Counted from the stretch's first letter, positions 31,604 through 42,368 are shown. The stretch is 64,000 nucleotides of DNA from an uncultured Candidatus Binatia bacterium (GCA_958295985.1 OY282432.1:3505001-3569000), one strand, 5' to 3'. The notes: generated from the letters alone by a model not told the origin. Made by a program: numbers and translations.

Positions 31604-32869
31604 ATGGCCACGATCCTGATTCTGACTCAAGTCTACGTGCCGGATACGCCCGCTGTCGGCCAGTATCTACACGACAGTGCAGTGACACTCATTAGCCGTG
31701 GTCATGATGTCTGCGTGCTCACGGCTAGCCGCGGCTATGAGAACCCGACCCGGAAGTACCCCCTACGAGAGATACGGGACGAAGTCGAGATCCGGCGCAT
31801 CCCTCTGACCTCGTTCGGAAAAAACAGCATCCTGGCCCGTTTGCTCGGCGGCTTGTCCCTGGTAATCCAGACCATCCTCCGCGGGATTCTTTCACAGAAG
31901 TTCGACGCCATTCTTGTGAGTACATCACCCCCGATGTGCTCTATCGCAGCCCTTGTCCTCTCGTGCCTGCGGAAGACCCCGATCTGCTACTGGGTGATGG
32001 ACCTGAATCCGGACCAGATTATCAAGTTGGGTATGCTGGAGGAGGGTTCCTTCCCGGCACGTCTGATGAATTGGCTAAACCGTCGGATTCTCGGCCGTGC
32101 GGAGCGCATCGTCGTCCTCGACCGCCACATGGCGGGACGTGTGCAGTGTAAACGGGACGTAGCGTCGAAAACCGCCATCATCCCACCATGGCCGCACAAT
32201 AGCCCTGCGGAAAAGTTTGAGCACACCGCAAACCCTTGGCGCAAGGAACAACTGATTGGGGACGACTGCCTCGTCATGATGTACAGCGGCAACCATAGCT
32301 TGGCCAACCCGTTGGATACCTTTTTGCAAGCCGCGTTGTTGCTGCAGGACGAGGATGGCCTCTGTTTTTTCTTCGTCGGGGGTGGTCTGGGCAAGCAGGA
32401 GGTCGAAGCGATCATCGAACGGGAATCTCCCCGAAACCTCCGGTCTCTGCCGTACCAGCCTCTGGAGACCCTCCGTTACTCTCTCTCTGCGGCCGATGTA
32501 CATCTAGTGTCCGTCGGCAATGAAACTGTCGGGATCTCACACTCCTGCAAGATTTACGGCGCGATGGCGGCCGGGCGTCCGATCCTATTACTCAGCCCGA
32601 AATCCTGCTATGCGACCGAGATCATCGAGAGGCATGACGTCGGCTGGCACGTTACCCACGGAGATGTAGGCGGTACAGTGGAGGTGCTGCGGCAGATTCG
32701 GCACACTCCGCCCGACCATCTCGTGGAAATGGGTCGTAACGCGCAAGAGTTGGTCCAGCGTCACTACTCGCGCGACGTACTTCGCAGCCGGTTCTGTGAC
32801 GAGGTGGAAGCAGTTCTTCGGTCTTCCGACCCGACGAACGGCATGAACAAACTCTGGAATGCACCTTAA
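31604..32869 (+). CDS. Glycosyltransferase family 4 protein
   Basis: MATILILTQVYVPDTPAVGQYLHDSAVTLISRGHDVCVLTA...; ORF trimmed to ATG 31604. Confidence 0.85.
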   Translation: MATILILTQVYVPDTPAVGQYLHDSAVTLISRGHDVCVLTASRGYENPTRKYPLREIRDEVEIRRIPLTSFGKNSILARLLGGLSLVIQTILRGILSQKFDAILVSTSPPMCSIAALVLSCLRKTPICYWVMDLNPDQIIKLGMLEEGSFPARLMNWLNRRILGRAERIVVLDRHMAGRVQCKRDVASKTAIIPPWPHNSPAEKFEHTANPWRKEQLIGDDCLVMMYSGNHSLANPLDTFLQAALLLQDEDGLCFFFVGGGLGKQEVEAIIERESPRNLRSLPYQPLETLRYSLSAADVHLVSVGNETVGISHSCKIYGAMAAGRPILLLSPKSCYATEIIERHDVGWHVTHGDVGGTVEVLRQIRHTPPDHLVEMGRNAQELVQRHYSRDVLRSRFCDEVEAVLRSSDPTNGMNKLWNAP

Positions 32870-32871
32870 CT

Positions 32872-34098
32872 CTACCGCTCACCTATCCGGTTTCCCTTTG
32901 CAGCGCGTCGATCCATCAGTCTTCGATAAAGGCCGGCCATTGACGCCGCGATTGCGGACCAAGTGTACTTTTCCCTTACCAGATCCCGACCATTGCATCC
33001 CATGCGGGCGCGGAGTTGCTCGTCTGACAGTAATGTACTAATCGCCTCAGTGACAGCTACATCATTGGGTTCAACGACGAACCCCGCATTGTGTTCAGAT
33101 ACTTCAGGGAAGTTGCTCTGTTTAGAGATGATTACGGGCAGTCCCGCCGCCAATGCTTCGAGTATCGCTATGCTGAATCCCTCCGAGTAAGAGGGCAGGA
33201 CGAACAAATCCGCACACCCCAGTGCCGCCAACTTGTTTCTGCCTGTCAACATGCCGGTGAAAACCGTGCTGCTCGACGCCGGCGATGTCTTCAGGATCGC
33301 TTCCATTTTCTTTTGTGTGCCACCCTCATCCGGGCCTGCGACCAGCAACACGGTATTCCGATACTTGGACGCAATCCTTGCGTAGCTTCGCGCAAGCACA
33401 TCCAAGCCTTTCTTGGAATGCAAGCGCCCCATGAACAGAATCACAAGCTTGCCCGACAACTCTGGATACGCCGCCAGGAAACCCGATACATCGGACAGAT
33501 CCTCGAAGGGGCAAGGGTCGATTCCGTTAGGAGCGACGAAAACAGGAGTCTTGTACCCGAGCGCTGAAAGGCTCGCCATCTCCGAAACCGTAAGTGCGTG
33601 AAGGGCGTCGGCGGCATTCAGGAACTGACCCTGAACCATTCCCATATACATCTTTTTCTTAAGAGCCTTTTGCCCGAGGCAGAATTCGTCGAACTCACCA
33701 CGAGGACTCAGGACGTAGGGAACGTCGTGTTTGCGCGCAGCGCGGAAGGCCACGAAACCCGGGTAGTGCCACGCTTCGTGGATATGAACAAGATCGAAAT
33801 CGCCATCTTGCATTCGCTTCCAGAGCGCCTTGGCCAATTGGCTCGAATAACCGAGCCAGAATCGCGCCAAGAATCCTACATCGAAACGGTGAACTGGAAC
33901 CGTAGATGACGGGATGGGGCTGCGGGTCGCGACACCCTTCTGGTCAGTCGTAAAAATCTCGCAATGAAGACCTTCGCGCGCCAACGCCGACGTCAGAGCC
34001 GGCACGGTGACGGCCGGGCCACCGTGTTCGAGAGCTAGGCTGGGGACAACGTGTAAAACACTCAGGGCCTCCCGGGTCTTATGTGAATCAAAGCTCAT
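32872..34098 (-). CDS. Glycosyltransferase family 4 (GT4)
   Basis: LHVVPSLALEHGGPAVTVPALTSALAREGL...FVLPSYSEGFSIAILEALAAGLPVI. Confidence 0.92.
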   Translation of the reverse strand: MSFDSHKTREALSVLHVVPSLALEHGGPAVTVPALTSALAREGLHCEIFTTDQKGVATRSPIPSSTVPVHRFDVGFLARFWLGYSSQLAKALWKRMQDGDFDLVHIHEAWHYPGFVAFRAARKHDVPYVLSPRGEFDEFCLGQKALKKKMYMGMVQGQFLNAADALHALTVSEMASLSALGYKTPVFVAPNGIDPCPFEDLSDVSGFLAAYPELSGKLVILFMGRLHSKKGLDVLARSYARIASKYRNTVLLVAGPDEGGTQKKMEAILKTSPASSSTVFTGMLTGRNKLAALGCADLFVLPSYSEGFSIAILEALAAGLPVIISKQSNFPEVSEHNAGFVVEPNDVAVTEAISTLLSDEQLRARMGCNGRDLVREKYTWSAIAASMAGLYRRLMDRRAAKGNRIGER

Positions 34099-34145
34099 CG
34101 GTCACTACAAAAGCCGGAAGGACCTTCCATCGTTGACCTCGTTGA

Positions 34146-35350
34146 TCAGGCACCGTGTGTAAAGATGCTTTCCCTGCGGAGTCTTTCAATCGAGTCCACA
34201 CACCGCCATTCCACAACACAGTCCTTCCCCATGACGGTGCGGATGTGTGCCTCGATGTCCTCAGCCTCACGCTCGCTGAATTCCGGATCCGGTACGAGGG
34301 AAATCCTGACGTGGTCGTACGCGACTTGATCAACTTGGAACTGTTTGACCCAATCCCTGAAATAAAACAAGTGTGTAAAGAATTCCCCGTGTATTTGGGT
34401 TCCATCTCTCAAGCGAAAGTGATCCGTGACACGCCCCGTCAACTGTTCGATCACGGGCAGGGATGAGCCGCACCTGCACCGGCCGACGCTCATGACACCC
34501 GTATCTCCGATATCATAACGAATCAACGGCATCGAGTAGTTGTGAAGGTTCGTGACGATAATCCGGCCCGATTGATGGCTACCTACGGGTTGATCCGTAT
34601 CGTCTCGAATTTCTACCATATTGTTCATTATGAAGATGTGCCGGCAGCCTTTCGAACACTCACCCGCAATGGCCCAACCTCTCTGGAGCCGTAAAAGTCG
34701 TAAACTTTCGTCTGGAAGCGTTCTTCGATTTCCTCTCGCATGAAGTCGCGAAGCATTTCCGCGGAAGAATATATGAACTGTGGGCGAAACAGGGGCTTAT
34801 CATATTTTCGGCTCACACGGGCCATCTCATACAATGATCCGGCGTATCCGGCTATATAATAAGGGCGGTAAGACTTGATTCGCTCGATATACTCCAGCCA
34901 GCGTTGCTCGGGCATATCGAAGGTGTTGAGGAAAAGGCTATTCTGCAGGTACAACGAAACCTTGGCGCGCCATGATCTCAATTTCAGTGTATCGCGATCG
35001 GAACCCCAGAGCCAAACGTTCCTTACGGCTCTCCTCTCGACACCCAGAAATTCGCGGAAGTAGTATTCCTGGGTCGCCTCCGACCAGGTCAGAAAGTTAG
35101 TGTCCTGAATCAGGGTCACCGGCCTGCTTGTCGAACCGCCGGAACTATTCTTGTAAGTAGTCGCTGTTCGTTTCCTGGTTTGCAGGCACTTGAACCGCTC
35201 ACGAATGATATCCTTTGTTAGAAGCGAAAAACCGTCGAGTTGGCAGGATTCCGTGAGAAAATCCCTGTAGTAAGGGTTGTGGTCACCGACAAACGACAAA
35301 AGTCGATCAAGATACTCACGAGACAGAAGAAATGGATCTCTGTTCGACAT
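34146..35350 (-). pseudogene. PaaK/CapK-like adenylate-forming ligase, split by a frameshift near 34673
   Basis: N-part ...NSSGGSTSRPVTL...KVYDFYGSREVG and C-part WAIAGECSKGCRHIFIMNNMVEIRDDTDQPVG...RYDIGDTG read in adjacent frames; one extra G restores EVGAIAGEC. Confidence 0.8.
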
Positions 35351-35420
35351 TTCACATATACGGCTATCGCAGAGGTTATGGAATCTCCGCCTCAGAAGAC
35401 GATGAAGTTGTCGCCTCAGC

Positions 35421-35886
35421 TCATGGCCGTACTGTCGCATCCGTCCACTCCTTTGGAATGGCAAATCCCATATTTGGCAGTTCCGCTAACGATTTCCGCC
35501 TGCCGTTCTCCATGACTTCCACTTCCCACAACGACAACACAGGTATCGATAACCGACTCCTGGGATGAGTCTGACCATAGCGGAGGAGCGACACTTTCAT
35601 CGGATCAAACCCGAGCAATCTTGCCCCGCATGCGTCTAGCGACAAGGGATCCTGCCCGCCCAAGACAATGCCCAGGTCCGATGAAACTTCTCAGCGGATT
35701 CCATGTGGAGCCACCGAAGTTGTCTCGATCCAGTTGCAAATCTGCAAGGAGGGTTCTAACTGCTTCATATACCTGGTTTGTGTCATCAACTCTCTCACCG
35801 AATCCTGAGAAACTCGGGATAGCAACGACGCGGGCGGTAGGGAAAATCAGGATACTTCGCAGCGCCGACATGACGAATCGCGACAC
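35421..35886 (-). pseudogene. DUF362 gene remnant with internal deletion and frame change
   Basis: VYEAVRTLLADLQLDRDNFGGSTWNPLRSFIGPGH matches VYRMVRQVLADAGLDRHRFGSSSWNPLGSYILPHS of the 61-62.5 kb DUF362 protein; followed in another frame by the C-terminal-like GGQDPLSLDACGARLLGFDPMKVSLLRYG. Confidence 0.75.
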
Positions 35887-35918
35887 TTTGGTCTAGAGGC
35901 ATTTTGACCTTCATCGAC

Positions 35919-37109
35919 CTAGTATCTCCGTTGAGATCCATCTACCCATCCAGAGTTCGGATCAGGTCTGCCGCCAGCATTCGTCGCTCTCAACCAGCAC
36001 AAGGCGATTTCCTCGATATCGAACGCCCTGGTTCGTTCCAGGCCTTTGATTACCAGGTTTCGCCTTAACGCTTCATCATCGACGACTCGGGCCATCGCCA
36101 TCGTCAGTCCCTCGACATCCCCTTCCGGCACCAGCAGCCCGTTCCTGCCGTCCTCGATGATCTCCGAAGGGCCGTACTGGCAATCGAAACTGACGACCGG
36201 ACATCCGTTGGCCATCGCCTCCACAAGCACGTTTGGCCAACCTTCAAAACGTGAACTTAGCACGAAACAGGCCGCATTTCGATACCAAGTCTCAACTTCG
36301 GTAACCCACCCCGGAAAATGCACGCGTTCCGCTACCCCAAGTTCCTGCGCCGAGCTGACTAACGTCCGTCGCTGCTCGCCTTCGCCCAGGATGACCAGAT
36401 GAAGTTCCGGTTGACCCAGTCCGCGATACGCCGCCAACAGCCGATCGAAGCCTTTCTGCTGGTGAAGCCGTCCGACGCCCAATATGAATCGGTTCGTTAA
36501 CGGAGACCTCGATCGGGGTTCGATAACCTGCCCATCAGGTTTGGCAATCGGATTGGGAATAACGGAAATCCTCGTGGTTGGAACCTGCATCGACTCCAGC
36601 TCTCGCTTCACACCTTCAGAAACCGCTATCACTTGGGCTGGAAGGCGGTAAAGGTATCGAAGCAAGATTCGATGCATGCTAGGCAACCATGACGGGTTGA
36701 CTCGTACGCTCACATGCAACCGATCCAGATAGCCCGTCAAAGCTGCGGCGATAATAGCAACGAAATTCGACTGCTCCATGAACGAAAAAATCCTGTCAGG
36801 CTGCTCCTGCCGCAGCAGATGTATAAGCCGCACCAACAATACCCCGACAGAGCCAACCTTTTTCAAAGACTTCAGTGGGTGATCTGACATCGGTAGCCGC
36901 AAGCCGAAATCGACGATCCGACCTCCGTGTTCGTAACGGGGATCCGAGGCATCGAAAAGCACGATCGTCACCCGATGAGACTTGGCCCACTCCCGGGTGA
37001 GATTGGACACCACCCGTTCAGCACCCCCGTTACGGAGAGTGGGAACCAGGGTCAGTATTTGCACACTCAGTTCTCCTTTTATCGTTGTCTCGCTTCTCCG
37101 AACAACCAC
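35919..37109 (-). CDS. Glycosyltransferase family 4 (GT4)
   Basis: LVPTLRNGGAERVVSNLTREWAKSHRVTIVLFD...VLSSRFEGWPNVLVEAMANGCPVVSFD; possible GTG start at 37064. Confidence 0.92.
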   Translation of the reverse strand: MVVRRSETTIKGELSVQILTLVPTLRNGGAERVVSNLTREWAKSHRVTIVLFDASDPRYEHGGRIVDFGLRLPMSDHPLKSLKKVGSVGVLLVRLIHLLRQEQPDRIFSFMEQSNFVAIIAAALTGYLDRLHVSVRVNPSWLPSMHRILLRYLYRLPAQVIAVSEGVKRELESMQVPTTRISVIPNPIAKPDGQVIEPRSRSPLTNRFILGVGRLHQQKGFDRLLAAYRGLGQPELHLVILGEGEQRRTLVSSAQELGVAERVHFPGWVTEVETWYRNAACFVLSSRFEGWPNVLVEAMANGCPVVSFDCQYGPSEIIEDGRNGLLVPEGDVEGLTMAMARVVDDEALRRNLVIKGLERTRAFDIEEIALCWLRATNAGGRPDPNSGWVDGSQRRY

Positions 37110-38637
37110 CTCTGATTCGGTTGCGTCCGGCCTCCAGCAACCACACCAGACCCGTACCCAGGTAACGTCCCGGCTTGCCCATGCTGTCCAAACGGATACC
37201 TTTCACTAGCCATTCAACAAATAAAGGGCGGGCGAACGGCGGTGCAAAATACATCGCCACGACGACTGTCACGATCCAAACCAGAAGTTCGATAACGAGC
37301 AACGCGGGAACGGGCAGCAATACCGCTCGCAATTGCTGCACAGTCAGCCACAGTGCCAAGGCAGCCCAGACGCTGACCCATAGAGATGGCAGATGACATC
37401 GGAGCACACTCCGCCAACTCAGGTCGAGAAACGATAACGACAACCGCGTCATGAGTAGGTGTACGGCGCACCAGGCGCCGACGGTCGCTACTGCCACTCC
37501 ACCCAGTCCCCATCGGCTTCCAAACCAGCTACCGATAACCATAAGGAGAGCAAATATCATCTGCGACCGCGCCTCACCATAGACGGCACCCAACGCTCGA
37601 AGAAGTGGAGGGTTCATTGCCTCACACGTGGAAAACAGGATTATCAATGCGAGAACCTGGAAAATGGGAACGACGGCGTCCCATTGTCGACCCAGGACAA
37701 CAGCGACGATATCAGGGGCAGTTACGATCACCAAGGCGACAACTGGCAGCGCCACCAACGACAACATCTCGATGCCGTGAACATAGATAACTCGCAGGCT
37801 CTCCCTGCGTTGCTGTCGCTCCGACATCGCAGGAAACAGGACGGTCATTAAAGTAAAGCCTAGCTTGAGAGGTGGTGAGACCAACGAGTAAGCCCGCGTG
37901 TAGTAGCCAAGTGAGGAGGCTCCCAGCCACCGCCCAATGACGAAAGGGCTACTTTGCTGTGCGATCCAGTGAAGAATCTGTGTAAGAGAGAACCCGGTCG
38001 CAAAACCGAGGAGATCCGCCGCGTCGCGTACCGCCAGCCGGGGCCGGAGGGGTAAAGGCGAATATCGGATAACCATCAAGGTGTGCATCGTGGAACGCAC
38101 GATCGTGGCCCAGACAAGGGACCATAAACCAAATTCCAGGCAAGCCATGACGATGGCCGTCAGCCCGTAACCAACGGCGTACGACAGGACATTGATTGTC
38201 GTCAGGCGTTTGAACTCGAAGTAGCGCTGGAGCAAGTGTTCGGGTACGCTCCCACAACCCGCAATTGCAAACGTAACTGACAGTGCCCTGAGAATCTGCG
38301 GCATCATCGGCGCGTCGAAAAACGCACCAAACAACGGCGCGAACAACCAGCCCGCCGCAGTCATAACCACTCCCAACACAACCGACAGGGCGAAGGCGAC
38401 TTCGACATGTCTGTGCGTCAGATGGAGCCGTTGGACGACCGACGGGCCAATGCCAAACTTGGTCGCCATTTCAGCCAGGCTCACGTAGATCAACGCTATC
38501 CCGAACAGTCCAAAATCGGTTGGCGAAAGCAGTCGCGACAAGACCGTCAATATCAGCAATGAGACCAACGCCTGGGCTAGGGTAGCCAAATAGGACCACT
38601 TAAGCCCGGCCCGTGTTCTCGTGGTAAGATCGGTCAT
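37030..38637 (-). CDS. Lipopolysaccharide/oligosaccharide flippase (Wzx/MOP superfamily)
   Basis: MTDLTTRTRAGLKWSYLATLAQALVSLLILTVLSRLLSPTDFGLFGIALIY. Confidence 0.9.
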   Translation of the reverse strand: MTDLTTRTRAGLKWSYLATLAQALVSLLILTVLSRLLSPTDFGLFGIALIYVSLAEMATKFGIGPSVVQRLHLTHRHVEVAFALSVVLGVVMTAAGWLFAPLFGAFFDAPMMPQILRALSVTFAIAGCGSVPEHLLQRYFEFKRLTTINVLSYAVGYGLTAIVMACLEFGLWSLVWATIVRSTMHTLMVIRYSPLPLRPRLAVRDAADLLGFATGFSLTQILHWIAQQSSPFVIGRWLGASSLGYYTRAYSLVSPPLKLGFTLMTVLFPAMSERQQRRESLRVIYVHGIEMLSLVALPVVALVIVTAPDIVAVVLGRQWDAVVPIFQVLALIILFSTCEAMNPPLLRALGAVYGEARSQMIFALLMVIGSWFGSRWGLGGVAVATVGAWCAVHLLMTRLSLSFLDLSWRSVLRCHLPSLWVSVWAALALWLTVQQLRAVLLPVPALLVIELLVWIVTVVVAMYFAPPFARPLFVEWLVKGIRLDSMGKPGRYLGTGLVWLLEAGRNRIRGGCSEKRDNDKRRTECANTDPGSHSP

Positions 38638-38737
38638 GGGAAAGTCCTCGACCATGGCGAGGCGAGAATCTGTTGAGGAGCCTGAACAGGGTGTCAATCG
38701 ATGGTGAAGAACATTTTTACGTCCGGCAGAAAGCTTC

Positions 38738-40126
38738 CTATCCTATAACGCGGCCCCGGCTCGACGCCAAGTGCAGAGAATCTCGTACACCTGATTTCGG
38801 TTCAAGAGTCGTAGAATCCTGACCTGACTCCCCGGGCGACAACGCCGTCAGGACCGCGGCCATCGCGCAGTTAACGCCAGAAAGAAAAACACTTGGCCAT
38901 CTTTCATGCATGTCATGCGACGTAAAACTCGTCAAGATCAGCACGACTGTGCAACCGACGATCACATCCCTGGCCAGGGATTCCGGCGCAGTCCAACGCA
39001 ACCGTAGCAATGAAAACAGATACAGCAGATATAGCGATAGCGGAACGACCCCTGCTTCCCCTACAAACGATAAATAGATATTATGGCTACCCTCCCGCTT
39101 GCTGGAGTTCCAGTTTACAGGGGCACCTTCCAGGTGACGGAATTGTCCGAGTCCATAGCCGACGATGGGCGATTCCAGGACTTTCTGCCAACTAAGCTTC
39201 CACAGGGTCCATCGCTTCGTAATAACCCTGTCATTGAATCCACTTCCGCTCAAAAACTTTCCGACCTCGACCACCCTTTCCACTGCTTGTCCGCCCCGTA
39301 GAATTTCTTTCAGGCCCGTGTTCACGACGATGATGGCTCCGATCAGGACCAAAGCGCCCAGCCAGGCCAGAATGGGGCCTCGGCCGCCACGGCCGTTCAA
39401 CAGCAAGAAGAAAATCAATATCGCTAGAAGACTAACGAGTGCCGTCTTGGAGAACGAACTACATGTTGCAACGAAAGCCACAGTCAGGCCGAGATACCCG
39501 AGCAGGCTGTGTCGAACGTTACGCAGAAACGCCAGAGCCAGCACGACCGTCATGCAACCGATGAGGCCCGCGTCATTGGGATTCAAAAAGGTGCCTGTGA
39601 AGCGAAAATCATCCTCCGGCTCCGGCACCCAGCCGAAACTGCGTAAGATCGGCGAAAGCAGAATGCCGATGCAACAAGCCACAGAGATCATCAAGATCCA
39701 CTTCACCAACACGTCAGCCCCCACGCGTTCCATAATTGCGCGGCCGCCGGTCGCACTGGCTACAAACATCATCAAGAAAATGGCATGGTATTTCACATAT
39801 AAGTACAAATCTCCTCGTGTCTCGGCGCCGGTGGCGACCGAGACAATGAAGCCGATGAACAGGTGGGCCGCAATCGTGCCGAGGATCAATGCGCCCGGCG
39901 TCCCCAACGCCTGTGACAGACGGACACGGACCATACCCACCAGGAACAGACAAAGGGTGCCCTGAAGCGCAATGACGAGCAGAGCTCCATTGGTTCCCGT
40001 TGAAAACAGACCCCTCACGTTGAGCAGGACTATCACCGCCAGCGTCCAGAACGCGACTGCAACAAACGGGTCCAGGAGCGATTCTGCCTGACGCTTGGGA
40101 GAAGGAAGCGCGGAATCATGTGGCAT
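38738..40126 (-). CDS. O-antigen ligase/polymerase family membrane protein
   Basis: Polytopic; VESPIVGYGLGQFRHLEGAPVNWNSSKREGSHNIYLSFVGEAGVV (Wzy_C-type loop). Confidence 0.85.
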   Translation of the reverse strand: MPHDSALPSPKRQAESLLDPFVAVAFWTLAVIVLLNVRGLFSTGTNGALLVIALQGTLCLFLVGMVRVRLSQALGTPGALILGTIAAHLFIGFIVSVATGAETRGDLYLYVKYHAIFLMMFVASATGGRAIMERVGADVLVKWILMISVACCIGILLSPILRSFGWVPEPEDDFRFTGTFLNPNDAGLIGCMTVVLALAFLRNVRHSLLGYLGLTVAFVATCSSFSKTALVSLLAILIFFLLLNGRGGRGPILAWLGALVLIGAIIVVNTGLKEILRGGQAVERVVEVGKFLSGSGFNDRVITKRWTLWKLSWQKVLESPIVGYGLGQFRHLEGAPVNWNSSKREGSHNIYLSFVGEAGVVPLSLYLLYLFSLLRLRWTAPESLARDVIVGCTVVLILTSFTSHDMHERWPSVFLSGVNCAMAAVLTALSPGESGQDSTTLEPKSGVRDSLHLASSRGRVIG

Positions 40127-40132
40127 GTTGTC

Positions 40133-41065
40133 TCAAGCGGCTCCACGGAAGTACGTGACCGTACGCGCGAGCCCATCGGCCAGTGAGACCTCGGGACGCC
40201 AGCCGAGAACGCGCTCCGCGCGGGAGACGTCCAGCCAGCTATCCCTGAGGTCGCCGGGCCGCGCCGGCCCCGTGGCCGCGGTCAGGGTGGTGCCGCACGC
40301 CGCCTGCACGGCGTGGAACAACTCTCCGGTGCGCACCGGCGCGCCGCCGGCGATGTTGAAGGCACCTTCCGCGTCGCCCTCGACGGCGCGGAGGTTGGCC
40401 CGCACCACGTCCTCGACGTACACGTAATCCCGGCTCATCCCCGCGGGCTGATCAGGGTAGGCGAAGATCGTCGGCTGCTCCCCCCGCAACAGCTTCCCGA
40501 CGAAGATGGCAACCACGCCGGCTTCTCCGTGCGGATCCTGGCGCGGTCCGTAGACGTTGCCGTAGCGCAACGTGATCGACGAAAGACCGTATTCCCGCCG
40601 GTAGAACTCCAGATAGTGCTCACCGGTGAGCTTGTGGATGGCGTACGGAGACAGCGGCTGCGGCGTCACCGTCTCGGGGGTCGGGCGCTGGTGAACATCG
40701 CCATAGACGGCGCCGCCGCTGGAGATCATGACGAAGCGCCCGACGCCGTGCCTGACACAGCTCTGGAGCACGTTGAGAAACCCGACGCAGTTGATGCGGG
40801 CGTCCAGTCCCGGGTCGCGCGCCGAAACGGTGACGCTCACCTGAGCGGCGTGGTGATTCACGACGTCGGGCCGCTCCCTCTCAACCAGGAGATCGAACTC
40901 GGGCGCGGCTATGTCGACCCGTTGGAGACAGGCATCACCGGGAAGATGGTCGGCGCTCCCACTCAGCAGGTTGTCTGCGATCACCACATCGTGACCGGCG
41001 GCGAGGTAGGCGTCCGCAACGTGGGAGCCGATGAAGCCGGCGCCGCCCGTGATCAGGATTTTCAT
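40133..41065 (-). CDS. NAD-dependent epimerase (GalE-like)
   Basis: MKILITGGAGFIGSHVADAYLAAGHDVVIADNLLSG...SPYAIHKLTGEHYLEFYRREYG. Confidence 0.92.
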   Translation of the reverse strand: MKILITGGAGFIGSHVADAYLAAGHDVVIADNLLSGSADHLPGDACLQRVDIAAPEFDLLVERERPDVVNHHAAQVSVTVSARDPGLDARINCVGFLNVLQSCVRHGVGRFVMISSGGAVYGDVHQRPTPETVTPQPLSPYAIHKLTGEHYLEFYRREYGLSSITLRYGNVYGPRQDPHGEAGVVAIFVGKLLRGEQPTIFAYPDQPAGMSRDYVYVEDVVRANLRAVEGDAEGAFNIAGGAPVRTGELFHAVQAACGTTLTAATGPARPGDLRDSWLDVSRAERVLGWRPEVSLADGLARTVTYFRGAA

Positions 41066-41091
41066 GGCCATGCCGGGGATCACGTAACACT

Positions 41092-42246
41092 TCAGCCAAG
41101 GGCGTCGGATGATTCATCAACCAAAGCCGCGCCGACGGTCCGTTGCGACGCCCTTGTTGCACGGTCGTCCCAAAAAACACCGAGTCGGCGCGACTCCAAC
41201 TTTCGATATAGCAGCACGTAAAGCAGGGACATGAACGCCAGAGCGACAAGCGACCAACTCCGACTGTACGGAATCAGCGCAACCAGCACCAGGCTCGTCA
41301 CAGGAAATCCCCATAGCAGTACGCTGACAGCGGCATTGGCAAATCGCACATCCCCAGTTCGCTTCGTAATGCTCCTTTCGATCAAGCGATACACCAACAT
41401 GTGCAGATGCTTTCCGTCCGGTTTGTAGATTTTCCGGCCACTGTGAGCCCTTCGCGCGATCGCATGCAGGGTCTCCAGCACGGGGTAACTCAGTATCACC
41501 AAGCTGACCCACGGGGAGACATCGGGGTTCCTCATGGGAACCATAATGGCTATGGAAGCGAGAACGAAGCCCAGAAAGTAGGCGCCCCCATCTCCCAAAA
41601 AGACATGGCCAAACGGAAAATTCATCAACAAGAACCCCAAAGCGACGCCGATGGAAATGAGGCAGAAAAGCGCCATGTCGGGATCACCTGCCCTGAGGGA
41701 AACAATCGTGAACGCAGCCAGCAGGATGATGGTGGCTCCTGTCGCCAAACCGTTAAAACCGTCGATGATGTTTACGGCGTTTATCACACCGGCCACCGCG
41801 AAGGCGGTAAAGGCAATCGCGACAAAAGGAAGCGCCAACGCGTCGTCGACGAAAGGTATCTCCACGTACATCACGGCGTAGCCGGTCAAGACGCAGAAGG
41901 CCACGCCTGAAAAAATCGCGACAACAAAACGAAACAAGACACGGCCCTTCTTGGAGACATCTTCGATCACACCCGCCAAAAAGATCCACAAGGCGATGGC
42001 GATGACGGCAAGGAAGAGAGAGCGCACCGGCTGGGGCGACATGACCGCGGCGGCTCCATATCCCGCGAAAACGGCAAGACCGCCGATCCTGGGAGTAGAG
42101 ATATGGTGGACCTTCTGCACTCCGGTCCTGTGATCGAAGCTGAAGGCGCCATGCCAGCGCCGGGTCAACACGATCAGGAAGCTCACCCCGAAGGTGACGA
42201 TGAAGCCAATGGAGAATGGATACGCGAGTCCTGAAAGAGCAAGCAT
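41092..42246 (-). CDS. WecA/MraY-like polyprenyl-phosphate sugar-phosphate transferase
   Basis: HHISTPRIGGLAVFAGY; NAVNIIDGFNGLATGATI; FPFGHVFLGDGGAYFLG; IARRAHSGRKIYKPDGKHLHMLVY. Confidence 0.9.
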   Translation of the reverse strand: MLALSGLAYPFSIGFIVTFGVSFLIVLTRRWHGAFSFDHRTGVQKVHHISTPRIGGLAVFAGYGAAAVMSPQPVRSLFLAVIAIALWIFLAGVIEDVSKKGRVLFRFVVAIFSGVAFCVLTGYAVMYVEIPFVDDALALPFVAIAFTAFAVAGVINAVNIIDGFNGLATGATIILLAAFTIVSLRAGDPDMALFCLISIGVALGFLLMNFPFGHVFLGDGGAYFLGFVLASIAIMVPMRNPDVSPWVSLVILSYPVLETLHAIARRAHSGRKIYKPDGKHLHMLVYRLIERSITKRTGDVRFANAAVSVLLWGFPVTSLVLVALIPYSRSWSLVALAFMSLLYVLLYRKLESRRLGVFWDDRATRASQRTVGAALVDESSDALG

Positions 42247-42368
42247 CCTGGCACTATCCCGGTGCCCGAACCTGTGAAACTTTCCGTTTGATATCAAATC
42301 GTTGCGTTAACATCAATAGGCCGCTCCGGCGGCCGAAGCGGCGCGGGCCGCTCGAAAGCCCCGGCGCC

